Shown here: positions 1 through 8,045 of the stretch, piece after piece | How positions within the stretch are numbered: the first letter of the stretch is position 1 | Layout: every line of letters starts with the position of its first letter | Origin: Bacteroides sp. | GTDB taxonomy: Bacteria; Bacteroidota; Bacteroidia; Bacteroidales; Muribaculaceae | Direction: 5' to 3' | Length of the DNA stretch: 43,712 nt | Assembly: GCA_014802445.1 (NCBI GenBank) | Contig: JAAVCF010000015.1 | Coordinates: forward strand, 1 to 43,712 | Program-made: the position numbers and the translations under genes | The notes under the pieces: model-generated | The model's database searches: none | What the model was told of the DNA's origin: nothing | What the model saw: only the letters and a program-made list of their open reading frames with translations

Positions 1-606
1 CACCACCCCGCAAACGACGTCCGCAAAATGTAGGGGCGCCCGTTCGGGGCGCCCGCCCTCCGCGACAAAACCGCCCTCAAAACCCCTCAGCGGCTAATTA
101 GACTCGGAGTGCGGGCGGCCCGAACGGCCGCCCCTACATTCATTATCGGGAATTTGCAATGCCGCATCACCACCCCGCAAACGACGTCCGCAAAATGTAG
201 GGGCGCCCGTTCGGGGCGCCCGCCCTCCGCGACATCAAAAACGATTGGAACAATCGTATCACCCCCCTCAAAAAAAACGTCTGAGCGAGCCACGGAGTGG
301 CGACATTGTGTTTAACCCGGCTACGACCGTAGGGAGTGCCGGGCCAGCCCCGACCCCCACACAATGAGTCGCGGAGCGACGATGTTGTGAATCGGCGACG
401 TCAAGGGCTCCGCCAACGGGGTTCCGTCACATCGGGCGGCCCCGTTTGCGAGCCGGATAATTAGACTCGGAGGAACGGGCGGCCCGAACGGCCGCCCCTA
501 CATTCATAAGCGGGAATTCGCAATGCCGCATCACTCCCCCCGCAAATGACGTCCGCAAAATGTAGGGGCTAAACTCCTAACTCCTAACTCCTAACTCCTA
601 ACTCTT
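1..606. repeat. Modular intergenic repeat mosaic, locus A
   Basis: No gene is supported here. On the minus strand it reads, in order: a heptamer tract (GGAGTTA repeated, 569-606), hairpin modules, a composite of three small hairpins (287-390), the palindrome ACGATTGGAACAATCGT (241-257) and further hairpin modules. Hairpins with 8-bp arms around a 5-nt loop (GTTCG or its complement CGAAC) lie at 34-54, 113-133, 201-221 and 477-497. Two arm types occur, GGGCGGCC/GGCCGCCC and GGGCGCCC/GGGCGCCC, both perfectly paired. The same modules in the same order recur near 15.6-16.1 kb and 22.2-22.8 kb. Short open frames here have biased composition and are not believable genes. Confidence 0.85.
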
Positions 607-609
607 GAC

Positions 610-1332
610 CTATTTCTTGAGTCTCGTGGCGAGGGCCGACTTCGCTACGGGGTCGCCCTGCTCGGCGGCTTTCTCATACCAAAATCGCGCTTTGGCTTTG
701 TCAACCGCCACACCGCGACCATACTCATAGCAAATGCCGAGGTTGCTTTGCGACGAACGGTCGCCACGCTCTGCCGCCTGTCGCCACCAATTGATGGCCT
801 CGCGGCGATTCTCCTCGGTCCCTATGCCGTAATAATACGCGTGGGCCACATTCTTGATTGCCCACAAATCGCCCTGCTCGGCGGCTTTCATAAACCATTT
901 CAGCCCCTCCTCAGGGTCGGCAGCCACGCCGCGCCCTTCGCGATACATGTAGCCAAGGTAAGCCATAGCCTTCACATTGCCTTGCTCGGCCGAGCGGCTA
1001 TACCAGTAAAATGCCTGTACGGGATTCTCAGGCATCCCCTGGCCCTCGTCGTACATCGTTGCCAGGAAGCACTGAGCATAATCGTGGCCCATCTCGGCCG
1101 CCTTGAGCAGCTTGGGATAAGCCAGCGCAAACCGGTTAAGGCGGTAATTCTCCATCCCGGAGGAGTAAATGTCGTCAAGTGTCTCGCTCTTTTTCTGGGC
1201 TTTGCTTGAGGCTGAGGCCTTGGCACGGCTCTTGGTGGCCGATGTGCGCGCTTTGCGGGGTTGTGCGGCGTCAAGGCCGACGGGGGCTGCCAGGGCGGCT
1301 ATCATTAACGCTGCTTTAATCCATGAATTCAT
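610..1332 (-). CDS. Secreted Sel1-like repeat (TPR-type) protein
   Basis: A 240-residue protein with an N-terminal signal peptide (residues 1 to about 22), a basic Ala/Lys/Ser-rich linker (23-50) and about four Sel1-like repeats (from about 75 to the end) with the recurring pattern KAAEQGD...A...LG..Y..GRGV. Such repeats form alpha-solenoids that bind protein partners, often in the envelope; the partner here cannot be read from sequence. The frame runs upstream to 1356, but a -7 promoter box TAATTTTG (1338-1345, minus) lies inside that extension, so the second ATG at 1332, five nt after the box, is preferred. The 3' end adjoins the heptamer tract of repeat locus A. Confidence 0.85.
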   Translation of the reverse strand: MNSWIKAALMIAALAAPVGLDAAQPRKARTSATKSRAKASASSKAQKKSETLDDIYSSGMENYRLNRFALAYPKLLKAAEMGHDYAQCFLATMYDEGQGMPENPVQAFYWYSRSAEQGNVKAMAYLGYMYREGRGVAADPEEGLKWFMKAAEQGDLWAIKNVAHAYYYGIGTEENRREAINWWRQAAERGDRSSQSNLGICYEYGRGVAVDKAKARFWYEKAAEQGDPVAKSALATRLKK

Positions 1333-1337
1333 GACCG

Positions 1338-1345
1338 CAAAATTA
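1338..1345 (-). promoter_or_regulatory. -7 promoter box of the Sel1-repeat gene
   Basis: TAATTTTG on the minus strand fits the Bacteroidota -7 consensus TAnnTTTG exactly. Only 5 nt separate it from the ATG at 1332, so the transcript would have almost no leader. No clear -33 TTG was identified at the usual spacing. Confidence 0.6.
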
Positions 1346-1504
1346 CAAATTTTCATCCAATCCCCCCCGCCATTATCCTTTTTGAAAAGCTTGGAGATGA
1401 AATGGTTAAAAATTTTAACGCAAAATGTTTGTCTTTTGCTTTTTTTTTAGTTAATTTGCAATTATTATTGCATGTTTTAATTGAAATCAAAAGCGGCCCG
1501 AATT

Positions 1505-3643
1505 ATGAAAAAGACCACTTACGCTTTCCTTGCCCTCTTCCTCCCGCTCATTGCCGCGGCGCAGGAGCCCGCTCAGCCTGACTCCATTAGCGATGCCGCG
1601 CTTGACAGCATCATAAGCCTCAAGGAGGTCAATGTGGAGGCACTGATGCAGCGCACCGATGCGCGCATGACCCAATACGCTCCCACGCACCGGCAGAAAG
1701 AGGCCGCTCAGACCGCTATTCAACTGCTTTCAATGATGGGCATACCGCAGATTCAGGTCAATCCCTCAACCGGCGATGTCAATGCCCTGTCAGGGAAAGA
1801 TGTGAAAATCTTCATCAACAAGCTTCCCGCCACAAAGGAGGAGCTGGCCGGAGTGCGCACAATGGATGTTAAGAGCGTGGAATATATGGAGTACCCCTCC
1901 GATCCCCGTTTCCGCAATGCGCCGGCGGTTATCAACATTGTGCTGGCCCCCTACGAGTGGGGCGGCTACACTAAAATCAGTCCGAACGTTACTGCGGGAT
2001 CGGGAGTAAATCCTCATCTTCAGGTGTATTCCAAGTTTGCCTATAAAAAGATGATTTATGACATCAACGCCACCGGAGGTTTTGCCACCAACAATGGCGG
2101 ATTAGGATATGACGAGATTTCCACCTTCCGGCTCCCTGATTATCAAGGTAACGGTCCGATGGAGGTGACCCGGAAGCTCATCCGCGAAGATGCCAAATAT
2201 CGTTCAAATAGAGAGAGCCTGAACTTCCGCGCCGTTTATCAAACCGAGACTGCGCAGATTTCCAACAGCGTATCGCTCGATTTTGGTCATAACCCTCATT
2301 CTGATGTGAGATTTCGTCTGGAATATGACAATCCGCTGTTTGACAACGGCACCCGACAGAGCTTCGCGAGCGGGACACGTAATAGTGTGTCGTGGCGCGG
2401 TGACTACATGTGGATGCTTCCAAAGTCATGGGCTTTGTTCTTTGCCGGTGAGCTCGCTTACAGTGACAACAACAATAAGCAAACCTCCTTTGACAATGAC
2501 GTGCTTGTTATAAATAACCCCACCGATGAAAAGGCCTGGAGCTATGGCGCAGCAATAGGAGTTCAAAAAATGATTGGTGGAAAGCACGCTCTCGTGCCCT
2601 ATATTTCGTTTGGCGAGGACCGTAACCATATTGATTACACCGGCGATGCAGCAGCGGTGATGACATATCGCGAAACCACTATGAAAGGAACACTGAGCTA
2701 TCAGTTCAGCACCGCGAAATGGTCAGTTTCAGCGGATGCGTCAATGGGTGGCAATCGCTCAGTGGTGAATCATGGTGACGCCGAAATGATATGGCGCCCG
2801 GAATTCTCTTTATCAGGCTCTTTTTCGCCATCTAACAAGACTCAACTGCGTCTCTCAGCCGGTTATTCTGTCAACAGCCCTTCCGCAGCTATGCGCAATC
2901 CCACACTCGTGGAATATGACCCGCTACTTTGGACGGTAGGCAATCCCTATATTAAGAAATCCCCTCAACTTAATCTCAACGCTTCCTGTCTTTGGCTTCC
3001 CTCCAACAAGTGGCAGTTTAACTTCTATGCTATTTACAACAACTGGTGGAATCGCTGGGCCGTTGAATATCTTCCCGACGGTCCCGGAGGAACAATCTTG
3101 AGCCATCGAGTCAATGACGGCAGTTATTCATCCGGTTTTGTAGGATTGTCGGCCTCACTCAGGCTTCTGAACGGGAGCCTCCAGTTGGTAGCAAATCCAA
3201 GTTTAAGAGTTTATGCCATCAACTCAAACACCACTGACTGCAGCCTCGCATCTTTTGGGGGTAGCCTTAACGCGACGTATTATATCAAGCAATTCTATCT
3301 TCAGGGTTCCTATGGCTCACCAGAACGCTCATTAACATCAGCTAATGGCCAGCGCTGCGTCACCAAGGGCTATTATGGTTTCAATGCCGGTTGGTCAAAG
3401 AGCAATCTGAATGTGAGCGTAGGGGTGTGGAACTTTGCAAGATGGTCTGACCGCACCGCAAACTACACTCTCACCACCCCCTACTTTGACCGCAGATACC
3501 TGTCGCTCGCGGGTGACCGTCATGCATTGGTAAATCTGTCGCTGACCTACACCATCAGCTATGGCAAGAAGGTGTCGCAATCTAACGAAACAATAACCTC
3601 GGGAAGCACCACCTCGGCAGTGCTCTCTGACGACGGCCGTTAA
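1505..3643 (+). CDS. Outer-membrane beta-barrel protein (TonB-receptor-like)
   Basis: A 712-residue protein: signal peptide (1 to about 20, ending in AAAQ), a plug-like region (about 35-160: LKEVNVEALMQR, then VKIFINKLPATKEEL, then the VEYMEYPSDPRF segment typical of plug domains), and a long region of alternating amphipathic strands rich in Tyr/Trp/Asn to the end, as in the outer-membrane beta-barrel family of Bacteroidota. No carboxypeptidase-like N-terminal domain and no obvious SusD partner are present, so the substrate is unknown. An upstream TTG at 1481 is in frame, but ATG 1505 with MKKTTYAF begins a standard signal peptide. A weak -7-like box TTAATTTG lies near 1451-1458. The gene stands alone, convergent with the capsid gene. 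Confidence 0.85.
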   Translation: MKKTTYAFLALFLPLIAAAQEPAQPDSISDAALDSIISLKEVNVEALMQRTDARMTQYAPTHRQKEAAQTAIQLLSMMGIPQIQVNPSTGDVNALSGKDVKIFINKLPATKEELAGVRTMDVKSVEYMEYPSDPRFRNAPAVINIVLAPYEWGGYTKISPNVTAGSGVNPHLQVYSKFAYKKMIYDINATGGFATNNGGLGYDEISTFRLPDYQGNGPMEVTRKLIREDAKYRSNRESLNFRAVYQTETAQISNSVSLDFGHNPHSDVRFRLEYDNPLFDNGTRQSFASGTRNSVSWRGDYMWMLPKSWALFFAGELAYSDNNNKQTSFDNDVLVINNPTDEKAWSYGAAIGVQKMIGGKHALVPYISFGEDRNHIDYTGDAAAVMTYRETTMKGTLSYQFSTAKWSVSADASMGGNRSVVNHGDAEMIWRPEFSLSGSFSPSNKTQLRLSAGYSVNSPSAAMRNPTLVEYDPLLWTVGNPYIKKSPQLNLNASCLWLPSNKWQFNFYAIYNNWWNRWAVEYLPDGPGGTILSHRVNDGSYSSGFVGLSASLRLLNGSLQLVANPSLRVYAINSNTTDCSLASFGGSLNATYYIKQFYLQGSYGSPERSLTSANGQRCVTKGYYGFNAGWSKSNLNVSVGVWNFARWSDRTANYTLTTPYFDRRYLSLAGDRHALVNLSLTYTISYGKKVSQSNETITSGSTTSAVLSDDGR

Positions 3644-3666
3644 CATCGCCGGCTCGGTTTAACCTG

Positions 3667-3719
3667 ACTCCGCCCCTCGGCGGCTGCCCGCTCAGGGGGG
3701 CGCCGCCAAGGGGCGGAGT
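3667..3719. terminator. GC-rich hairpin between convergent genes
   Basis: Arms 3667-3677 (ACTCCGCCCCT) and 3709-3719 (AGGGGCGGAGT) pair perfectly, followed by one mismatch and a further 6 bp (3679-3684 with 3702-3707). It lies 23 bp past the barrel gene and 22 bp past the 3' end of the capsid gene, so it may act in both directions. There is no U-tract, so it is only terminator-like. Confidence 0.55.
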
Positions 3720-3740
3720 GGTTGACCGGAGGGTCAGGGA

Positions 3741-4922
3741 TTAGTCGAGGACAATGCGCATGTGGGCCGCGGGGTGGCGGAGCACCAGGCAGGAGGCCTC
3801 GGTGATGACAATGGCATCGGTGTTGCGCTGGCCGCTGCGCTTCAGCTCCAGGCGCTCGGCCTGCATGGGGATGAAGCAGTATTTTGTGATGTAGTCAGGG
3901 TCAATCACCATGCCGCCGCCGGCCATGCCACACTGGTCGAAAATCTCGGCGTGGGTTACGTAGAGGCGGCCGAATTTCGACACTATCTCCGTGAAGTCAA
4001 TGCCCCATTTGGTCACCGCGGCGGTGGCAGAGGCCGTGCGGTTGAGCTTCTGACGGTTGAGGATGTCAATCAGCTCGCTGCCGGCAAGGAGAATCTTGCG
4101 GCGTGAGCCGGAATGGTCCTTGAAGGCTTCGCGCACGAGGTCCAGGGCCAGGCTGTCGGGGTCGTCGGAGCCGGAGTAGCTGAACTGGTGCTTGGTCTGG
4201 TGCCAGATGCCGCCGGTGAGCATCACATCCTCCCCCTTTTCGGGGTCGGGAAGGGTGTAGCGGCTGCCGAAGAGGAAGCTCTTCTCCATGCCCAGGCGCA
4301 TGTCAATCACCGCCACTTCCTCCTGATCGCTGAACGTCCAGCCCACCTCTTTGTTGGTCAGGCGGTGGAGCGTGGACTCCTCAATCTGGGTTTTGAAGAT
4401 CTGACAGAGGTTCCACTCCTTGCGGGGCAGGGCGGCGAACTGAGGGGTCTGCACGTCGAGCTCCGAGGCGGCGCGCCCCATGCGCACCACGGTGCGTCCG
4501 GCAAGGTTCACCGAGCCCGCCTTGCCGTGGTTAATCTGCGCCACCTTGACCTTGGCCGACCCTTTTTCGTGGCTCACCACGTAGAACACAATGGGGTTGC
4601 CGTCGTCGTCAAACGTGTCGGGAATCATGAACGTTTCAGTGGGTTCAAGCAGCGATGCCGAGCTGTCGGCAAGGGTGATTTCCGAGGGCTGGTGGCCGAT
4701 GCCGGTGGTGGGGTGATCCTCCACTTCCACAGTGAGGGGTCGGGTGTCAACCGAGTAGTATTCCACCTTCATGGCGCCGGCGGTGCGGCTCCCTCCCAGG
4801 CGTGAAATCTGGTCAAGGGGTGTGGCCGAGGGGCGGATGCGCACAATGCGCGAATCGATTTCGTTGAGGAGCAGGCCGGGGGCCGCTTCCTGAGTCATTG
4901 AGATTGTTGTGATTTCGCTCAT
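3741..4922 (-). CDS. Phage-type major capsid protein (DUF5309-like)
   Basis: A 393-residue protein resembling the DUF5309 capsid family of tailed phages: an acidic/Gln-rich start (MSEITTISMTQEA), an N-terminal arm with RIRPSATPLDQISR, a central region (TFMIPDTFDDDGNP, GRTVVRMGRAASELDVQTPQ, the aromatic QTKHQFSYSG) and a C-terminal part (VTKWGIDFTEIVSKFGRLYVTHAEIFDQCGM... DAIVITEASCLVLRHP) typical of HK97-fold capsids. The length fits an intact protein and there is no frameshift. It follows the 133-residue gene at 5004-5405 on the same strand after 81 bp. No terminase, protease, tail or integrase gene is adjacent, so it is a prophage relic or a domesticated gene. The family call rests on remembered pattern only. 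Confidence 0.75.
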   Translation of the reverse strand: MSEITTISMTQEAAPGLLLNEIDSRIVRIRPSATPLDQISRLGGSRTAGAMKVEYYSVDTRPLTVEVEDHPTTGIGHQPSEITLADSSASLLEPTETFMIPDTFDDDGNPIVFYVVSHEKGSAKVKVAQINHGKAGSVNLAGRTVVRMGRAASELDVQTPQFAALPRKEWNLCQIFKTQIEESTLHRLTNKEVGWTFSDQEEVAVIDMRLGMEKSFLFGSRYTLPDPEKGEDVMLTGGIWHQTKHQFSYSGSDDPDSLALDLVREAFKDHSGSRRKILLAGSELIDILNRQKLNRTASATAAVTKWGIDFTEIVSKFGRLYVTHAEIFDQCGMAGGGMVIDPDYITKYCFIPMQAERLELKRSGQRNTDAIVITEASCLVLRHPAAHMRIVLD

Positions 4923-5003
4923 GGTTAGAGTGTTGTTGAATAAGTGATTAAATAGTTGTTAAAGATTGGGGTTGATAAATAGTTGGATGGGAGCGCGGGC
5001 GGG

Positions 5004-5405
5004 TTAGTCCCACACGCTGGGTCTGATTGACCCGAGGATTGTCACCGTGGGCTGCGAGGGGGGCTCCTGGAGCAGGGTGGGCGCGGTGAGCTGTTCGGTT
5101 ATCGCGTCGTTGCGTCCGCGCAGGTAGCCTCGCTCTTCGGCCTGGCGTAGCATCTCGGCGAGGGTGGGGCCGGAGGGTTCCGTCGCCGCAGGGCTCTCAG
5201 GGGCCCGGGTGGAGGCAGGGCTCGCAGGCTCGGGAGCTGCGGCGGCTTTGGGCGCAGGGTCAGGTTCAGGCGCCTCGGCGGCGGCTTCGGGCGCTTCGCT
5301 CTCAGGCTCGGCCTCGGGGACAGCGGCTGCCGCCTCGGGGGCGGGAAGGATGGTGCTTTCGCTCACGAAAGCGGTGTCGGGTGTGGGGGTGATGGTTTGT
5401 TCCAT
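5004..5405 (-). CDS. Ala/Pro/Glu-rich protein upstream of the capsid gene
   Basis: A 133-residue acidic, low-complexity protein. Residues about 18-88 are almost only Ala, Pro, Glu and Ser; the C-terminal part (about 89-133) has an amphipathic helix (TLAEMLRQAEERGYLRGRND) and ends TILGSIRPSVWD. Small proteins of this sort often directly precede capsid genes in phages of Bacteroidota and may be scaffold-like or decoration proteins; that is inference from position. A good host-type -7 box (TAAATTTG, 5443-5450 minus) lies 37 nt upstream, so the pair has its own promoter, divergent from the HAD gene. Confidence 0.65.
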   Translation of the reverse strand: MEQTITPTPDTAFVSESTILPAPEAAAAVPEAEPESEAPEAAAEAPEPDPAPKAAAAPEPASPASTRAPESPAATEPSGPTLAEMLRQAEERGYLRGRNDAITEQLTAPTLLQEPPSQPTVTILGSIRPSVWD

Positions 5406-5442
5406 TAGTTTGTGTTTTTATGGTTTTTGATTGTTGACATTG

Positions 5443-5450
5443 CAAATTTA
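5443..5450 (-). promoter_or_regulatory. -7 promoter box of the capsid gene pair
   Basis: TAAATTTG on the minus strand matches TAnnTTTG. The 10-mer GTAAATTTGC containing it also occurs on the plus strand at 37260-37269, just after the portal-like gene. Confidence 0.55.
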
Positions 5451-5495
5451 CGGGTGGCCCAAACCCGTTTTAGGGACATCGTGCTGAAAAAATCG

Positions 5496-5503
5496 TATCT
5501 TTG
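5496..5503 (+). promoter_or_regulatory. -7 promoter box of the HAD phosphatase gene
   Basis: TATCTTTG matches TAnnTTTG exactly; only TGAA separates it from the ATG at 5508, implying a leaderless or nearly leaderless mRNA. Confidence 0.65.
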
Positions 5504-5507
5504 TGAA

Positions 5508-6128
5508 ATGATACAGAATTTACTCATTGACCTGGGCGGCGTCATCATGGACATCCGCCGCACCGACTGCGTCAAAGCCTTTAAGGAGCTGGGCTTTGAC
5601 TCTGTGGACCGTTACCTCAACGATTTTTCTCAAACCGGCCCCTTTGAGCTGCTTGAGGAAGGGCGCATAGGCCCCGACGAGTTTCGCCGTTCGCTGCGCT
5701 CGCTTATGCCCGAGGAGGTCACTGACGCTCAGATAGATGAGGCGTTTGAGAAGTTCCTGGTGGGCATCCCCGTGGGGCGCCTCCACGAGCTGAGGCAGCT
5801 CCGCTCTATGGGCCTGGGCCTTTACCTGCTGTCAAACACCAATCCTATAATGTGGAACGGCAAGATAAAGAGCGAGTTTGCCAAGGAGGGACGCCGCTGC
5901 GAGGACTATTTCGACGGTATCCTCACCTCCTTTGAGGCAGGCGTGCAGAAGCCCGAGCCGGCCATCTTCAAGATGGCGCGTGACCGCTTCAACCTTGACC
6001 CCGCCACAACCCTTTTCATTGACGACTCGCAGGCCAATCTCGATGCCGCGGAGGCTCTGGGATTCCGGACTCTCCTGGCTGTGCCGGGCAAGGAGTTTGG
6101 CAAGCTCGTTGAGAAGAAACTGCAATGA
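5508..6128 (+). CDS. HAD-superfamily phosphatase (YihX-like)
   Basis: A 206-residue haloacid-dehalogenase-fold hydrolase. Motif I is IDLGGVIMD (nucleophile Asp8), motif II LYLLSNTNP (Ser), motif III VQKPEPAIFK (Lys) and motif IV FIDDSQANLDAA (acidic pair for Mg2+). The DLGGV form with an alpha-helical cap resembles the YihX / glucose-1-phosphate phosphatase branch; the real substrate is not readable. Cytoplasmic. The frame is open upstream to 5412, but the -7 box at 5496-5503 fixes the start at ATG 5508. It overlaps ribF by 4 nt (ATGA), so the two are co-transcribed. Confidence 0.85.
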   Translation: MIQNLLIDLGGVIMDIRRTDCVKAFKELGFDSVDRYLNDFSQTGPFELLEEGRIGPDEFRRSLRSLMPEEVTDAQIDEAFEKFLVGIPVGRLHELRQLRSMGLGLYLLSNTNPIMWNGKIKSEFAKEGRRCEDYFDGILTSFEAGVQKPEPAIFKMARDRFNLDPATTLFIDDSQANLDAAEALGFRTLLAVPGKEFGKLVEKKLQ

Positions 6129-7063
6129 ACATCCTGTCGCGCCCAGACTCTTCGCGCCCGCGCATTGCAGCCGTGGGCATGTGGGACGGTGTGCACCGCG
6201 GCCACCGCTTCCTTATTGACCACGTGCGCGCGCAGGGCAAGCGCCGCGGCCTGACGCCGGCTGTGGTCACCTTCGCCGCCCACCCTCTGACGGTGGTGAA
6301 GCCCGAGGCTGTGCCGCCGCTTCTCTCTGACCGTCAGGAGCGTATGGCGCTCCTTGACGCTGCCGGCGTGGATGATTGCATCCTGCTGGATTTTGACTCT
6401 AAGATGCGCCGCATGACGGCCCGCGAGTTTCTGACCATGCTCAAGGACAAATATGCCGTGGCCACTCTCATGGTGGGCTTCAACAACCGCTTCGGGCGTG
6501 ACCGCGCCGAGGGAGTGGAGGCCTACGCCGCCATAGGGCGCGAGATCGGGCTGGAGGTGATTCCGGCGCCGGAGTTCAGCCTCAGGCGTAAGCCGGTGAG
6601 CTCCAGCCGGGTGAGGGCGCTGATTGCAGAGGGCAATGTGGACGGCGCGGCGGCGCTGCTGGGGCGTCCGTTCACCATCACCGGGCGCGTGGCGTCAGGA
6701 CGTCAGCTGGGGCGCACCATAGGCTTCCCCACGGCCAACATTGAGATGCCAAGCGAGGGGCTCCTCGTGCCCGGCCCGGGTGCTTATGCAGCTGTGATCC
6801 GCACGCCCGACGGGGTGCGTCGCGGCGCTATGGTCAACATTGGCCGTCGCCCCACGGTGGACCGCCCGGATGCTCCGGTGACCATCGAGGCCCACATATT
6901 TGACTATGCCGGTGAGATTTACGGGCAGGATGTGACGCTGGAATTTCTGCGGTTTCTGCGGCCCGAGCGCCGCTTTGACAATGTGGAGGCGCTGCGCCGG
7001 CAGCTTGTGCGCGATGAGCGCCAGAGCCGCCGCATAGTGGCCAAGGAGGCTAAAATTCGCTGA
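6125..7063 (+). CDS. ribF: Bifunctional riboflavin kinase / FAD synthetase
   Basis: A 312-residue enzyme that makes FMN from riboflavin and then FAD. The N-terminal nucleotidyltransferase domain has the (H/G)xGH-type signature GMWDGVHRGHR (residues 18-28; Trp replaces the usual Phe) and SSSRVRALI (about 158). The C-terminal flavokinase domain starts near 180 with GRPFTITGRVASG and the FPTAN motif, followed by VNIGRRPT. Full length for the family. It overlaps the HAD gene upstream by 4 nt and the convergent pldA 3' end by 14 nt. Confidence 0.95.
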   Translation: MNILSRPDSSRPRIAAVGMWDGVHRGHRFLIDHVRAQGKRRGLTPAVVTFAAHPLTVVKPEAVPPLLSDRQERMALLDAAGVDDCILLDFDSKMRRMTAREFLTMLKDKYAVATLMVGFNNRFGRDRAEGVEAYAAIGREIGLEVIPAPEFSLRRKPVSSSRVRALIAEGNVDGAAALLGRPFTITGRVASGRQLGRTIGFPTANIEMPSEGLLVPGPGAYAAVIRTPDGVRRGAMVNIGRRPTVDRPDAPVTIEAHIFDYAGEIYGQDVTLEFLRFLRPERRFDNVEALRRQLVRDERQSRRIVAKEAKIR

Positions 7064-7907
7064 AAAGGCGCGGCTTGATGACGATTCCGGCGCGAATCTC
7101 GGAGTGGAACTCCTTGTAGGCCAGCAGGCCCTCGCCGTAGCCGTTGTAGTATTGGATGAAGATGTATTGGTTGTCGCGCTTGAAGAGGCGGTAGTTAAGC
7201 TCCACGATAGTGTTGTAGTTGAGGTTCCATCCGCGGCGCTTCACTAACACCACCGACGCGCCAAAGCGCTGATTGGCAGTGGTGAACGAGGTGCCCACCT
7301 GATAGATGCCGCTATAGTCCAGAATGTCCTTATTGTTCTGACCGTCAATGATTGGCAGCCAGATTTTGCCGTGAACTGTAATCAAAGGGTCAATGATGAC
7401 GCTTGCTGCAAGCGAAAGCTTGTTCCATGAGCGCGAGGCGGCCCCGTCGCGACCGTTGCTCTCATGCTCGGCAATGAGGGTCATCTTGCCCACATAGCGG
7501 TTTTTGACAAAGAATGGCTTGGTCCAGCCGATGCCCGGATTGAAGTTGAGGTCAGTCATGGGCATGGAGTTTTCCAGCACGTTCCAGAAGCATTTCTGGG
7601 AGTAGAAGAGATAGATGTAGGTGTTCCAGGGGAGGGTGCTGCGTGTGAGGCGCTGCGCAATTGAAATCTGAAATTTGATGTTGGTGTTGGTTTTCGAGGG
7701 CTTCTCGTTGCCTATGGCAGTGCCGAAAATGAAGTAATTGTCCTTGTAGAGACCGAAGTAGGGCCCGCGGTCAAAGGCGCGCCTCACACTGTCGGTGTCA
7801 ATTTCCGGCTGGGTGGAGGTGCTCACTATCTGCGCCTTGCAGCGCTCAGCGCCCGCAAGGCTCAGAATCACAGCCACTATCATTAGCAGAATCCGATTGC
7901 CTGTCAT
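7050..7907 (-). CDS. pldA: Outer-membrane phospholipase A
   Basis: A 285-residue protein with a signal peptide (1 to about 25). The OMPLA active site is visible: EHESNGRDG gives His148 and Ser150, and Asn162 in SRSWNKL completes the His-Ser-Asn triad. Aromatic beta-strands of the 12-stranded barrel follow, ending in Phe as outer-membrane proteins do. The enzyme hydrolyses phospholipids misplaced in the outer leaflet, with Ca2+ and dimerisation. A TAACTTTG box (7915-7922, minus) lies 7 nt before the ATG. The last codons overlap those of ribF. Confidence 0.9.
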   Translation of the reverse strand: MTGNRILLMIVAVILSLAGAERCKAQIVSTSTQPEIDTDSVRRAFDRGPYFGLYKDNYFIFGTAIGNEKPSKTNTNIKFQISIAQRLTRSTLPWNTYIYLFYSQKCFWNVLENSMPMTDLNFNPGIGWTKPFFVKNRYVGKMTLIAEHESNGRDGAASRSWNKLSLAASVIIDPLITVHGKIWLPIIDGQNNKDILDYSGIYQVGTSFTTANQRFGASVVLVKRRGWNLNYNTIVELNYRLFKRDNQYIFIQYYNGYGEGLLAYKEFHSEIRAGIVIKPRLFSEF

Positions 7908-7914
7908 ACAGCCG

Positions 7915-7922
7915 CAAAGTTA
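7915..7922 (-). promoter_or_regulatory. -7 promoter box of pldA
   Basis: TAACTTTG (minus) matches TAnnTTTG and is 7 nt from the start codon at 7907, so the leader is a few nt at most. Confidence 0.6.
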
Positions 7923-7970
7923 ACAATAATTTTGAGCTTTTCCCACAGCTTGATGCCCTCTTCAGGGGCA

Positions 7971-7996
7971 AAAAGCGCGGTGCGCGGCGCGCTTTT
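7971..7996. other. Inverted repeat upstream of the flippase-like gene
   Basis: AAAAGCGCG (7971-7979) and CGCGCTTTT (7988-7996) form a 9-bp stem with an 8-nt loop, between the divergent pldA and flippase-like genes and just upstream of the TAATTTTG box at 8010-8017. It could be a regulator site or a terminator-like element. Confidence 0.35.
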
Positions 7997-8009
7997 CGGC
8001 TTTTTTCGC

Positions 8010-8017
8010 TAATTTTG
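8010..8017 (+). promoter_or_regulatory. -7 promoter box of the flippase-like gene
   Basis: TAATTTTG fits TAnnTTTG; a leader of about 25 nt precedes ATG 8046. Confidence 0.55.
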
Positions 8018-8045
8018 TGACGTATTTTTCCTTAAAAACCTGAAA

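Noticed and set aside
109-364. Open frames inside the repeat mosaics (also near 15.6-16.2 kb and 22.2-22.8 kb)
   Set aside because: They are translations of GC-rich hairpin repeats, overlap on both strands and lack promoter or family support.
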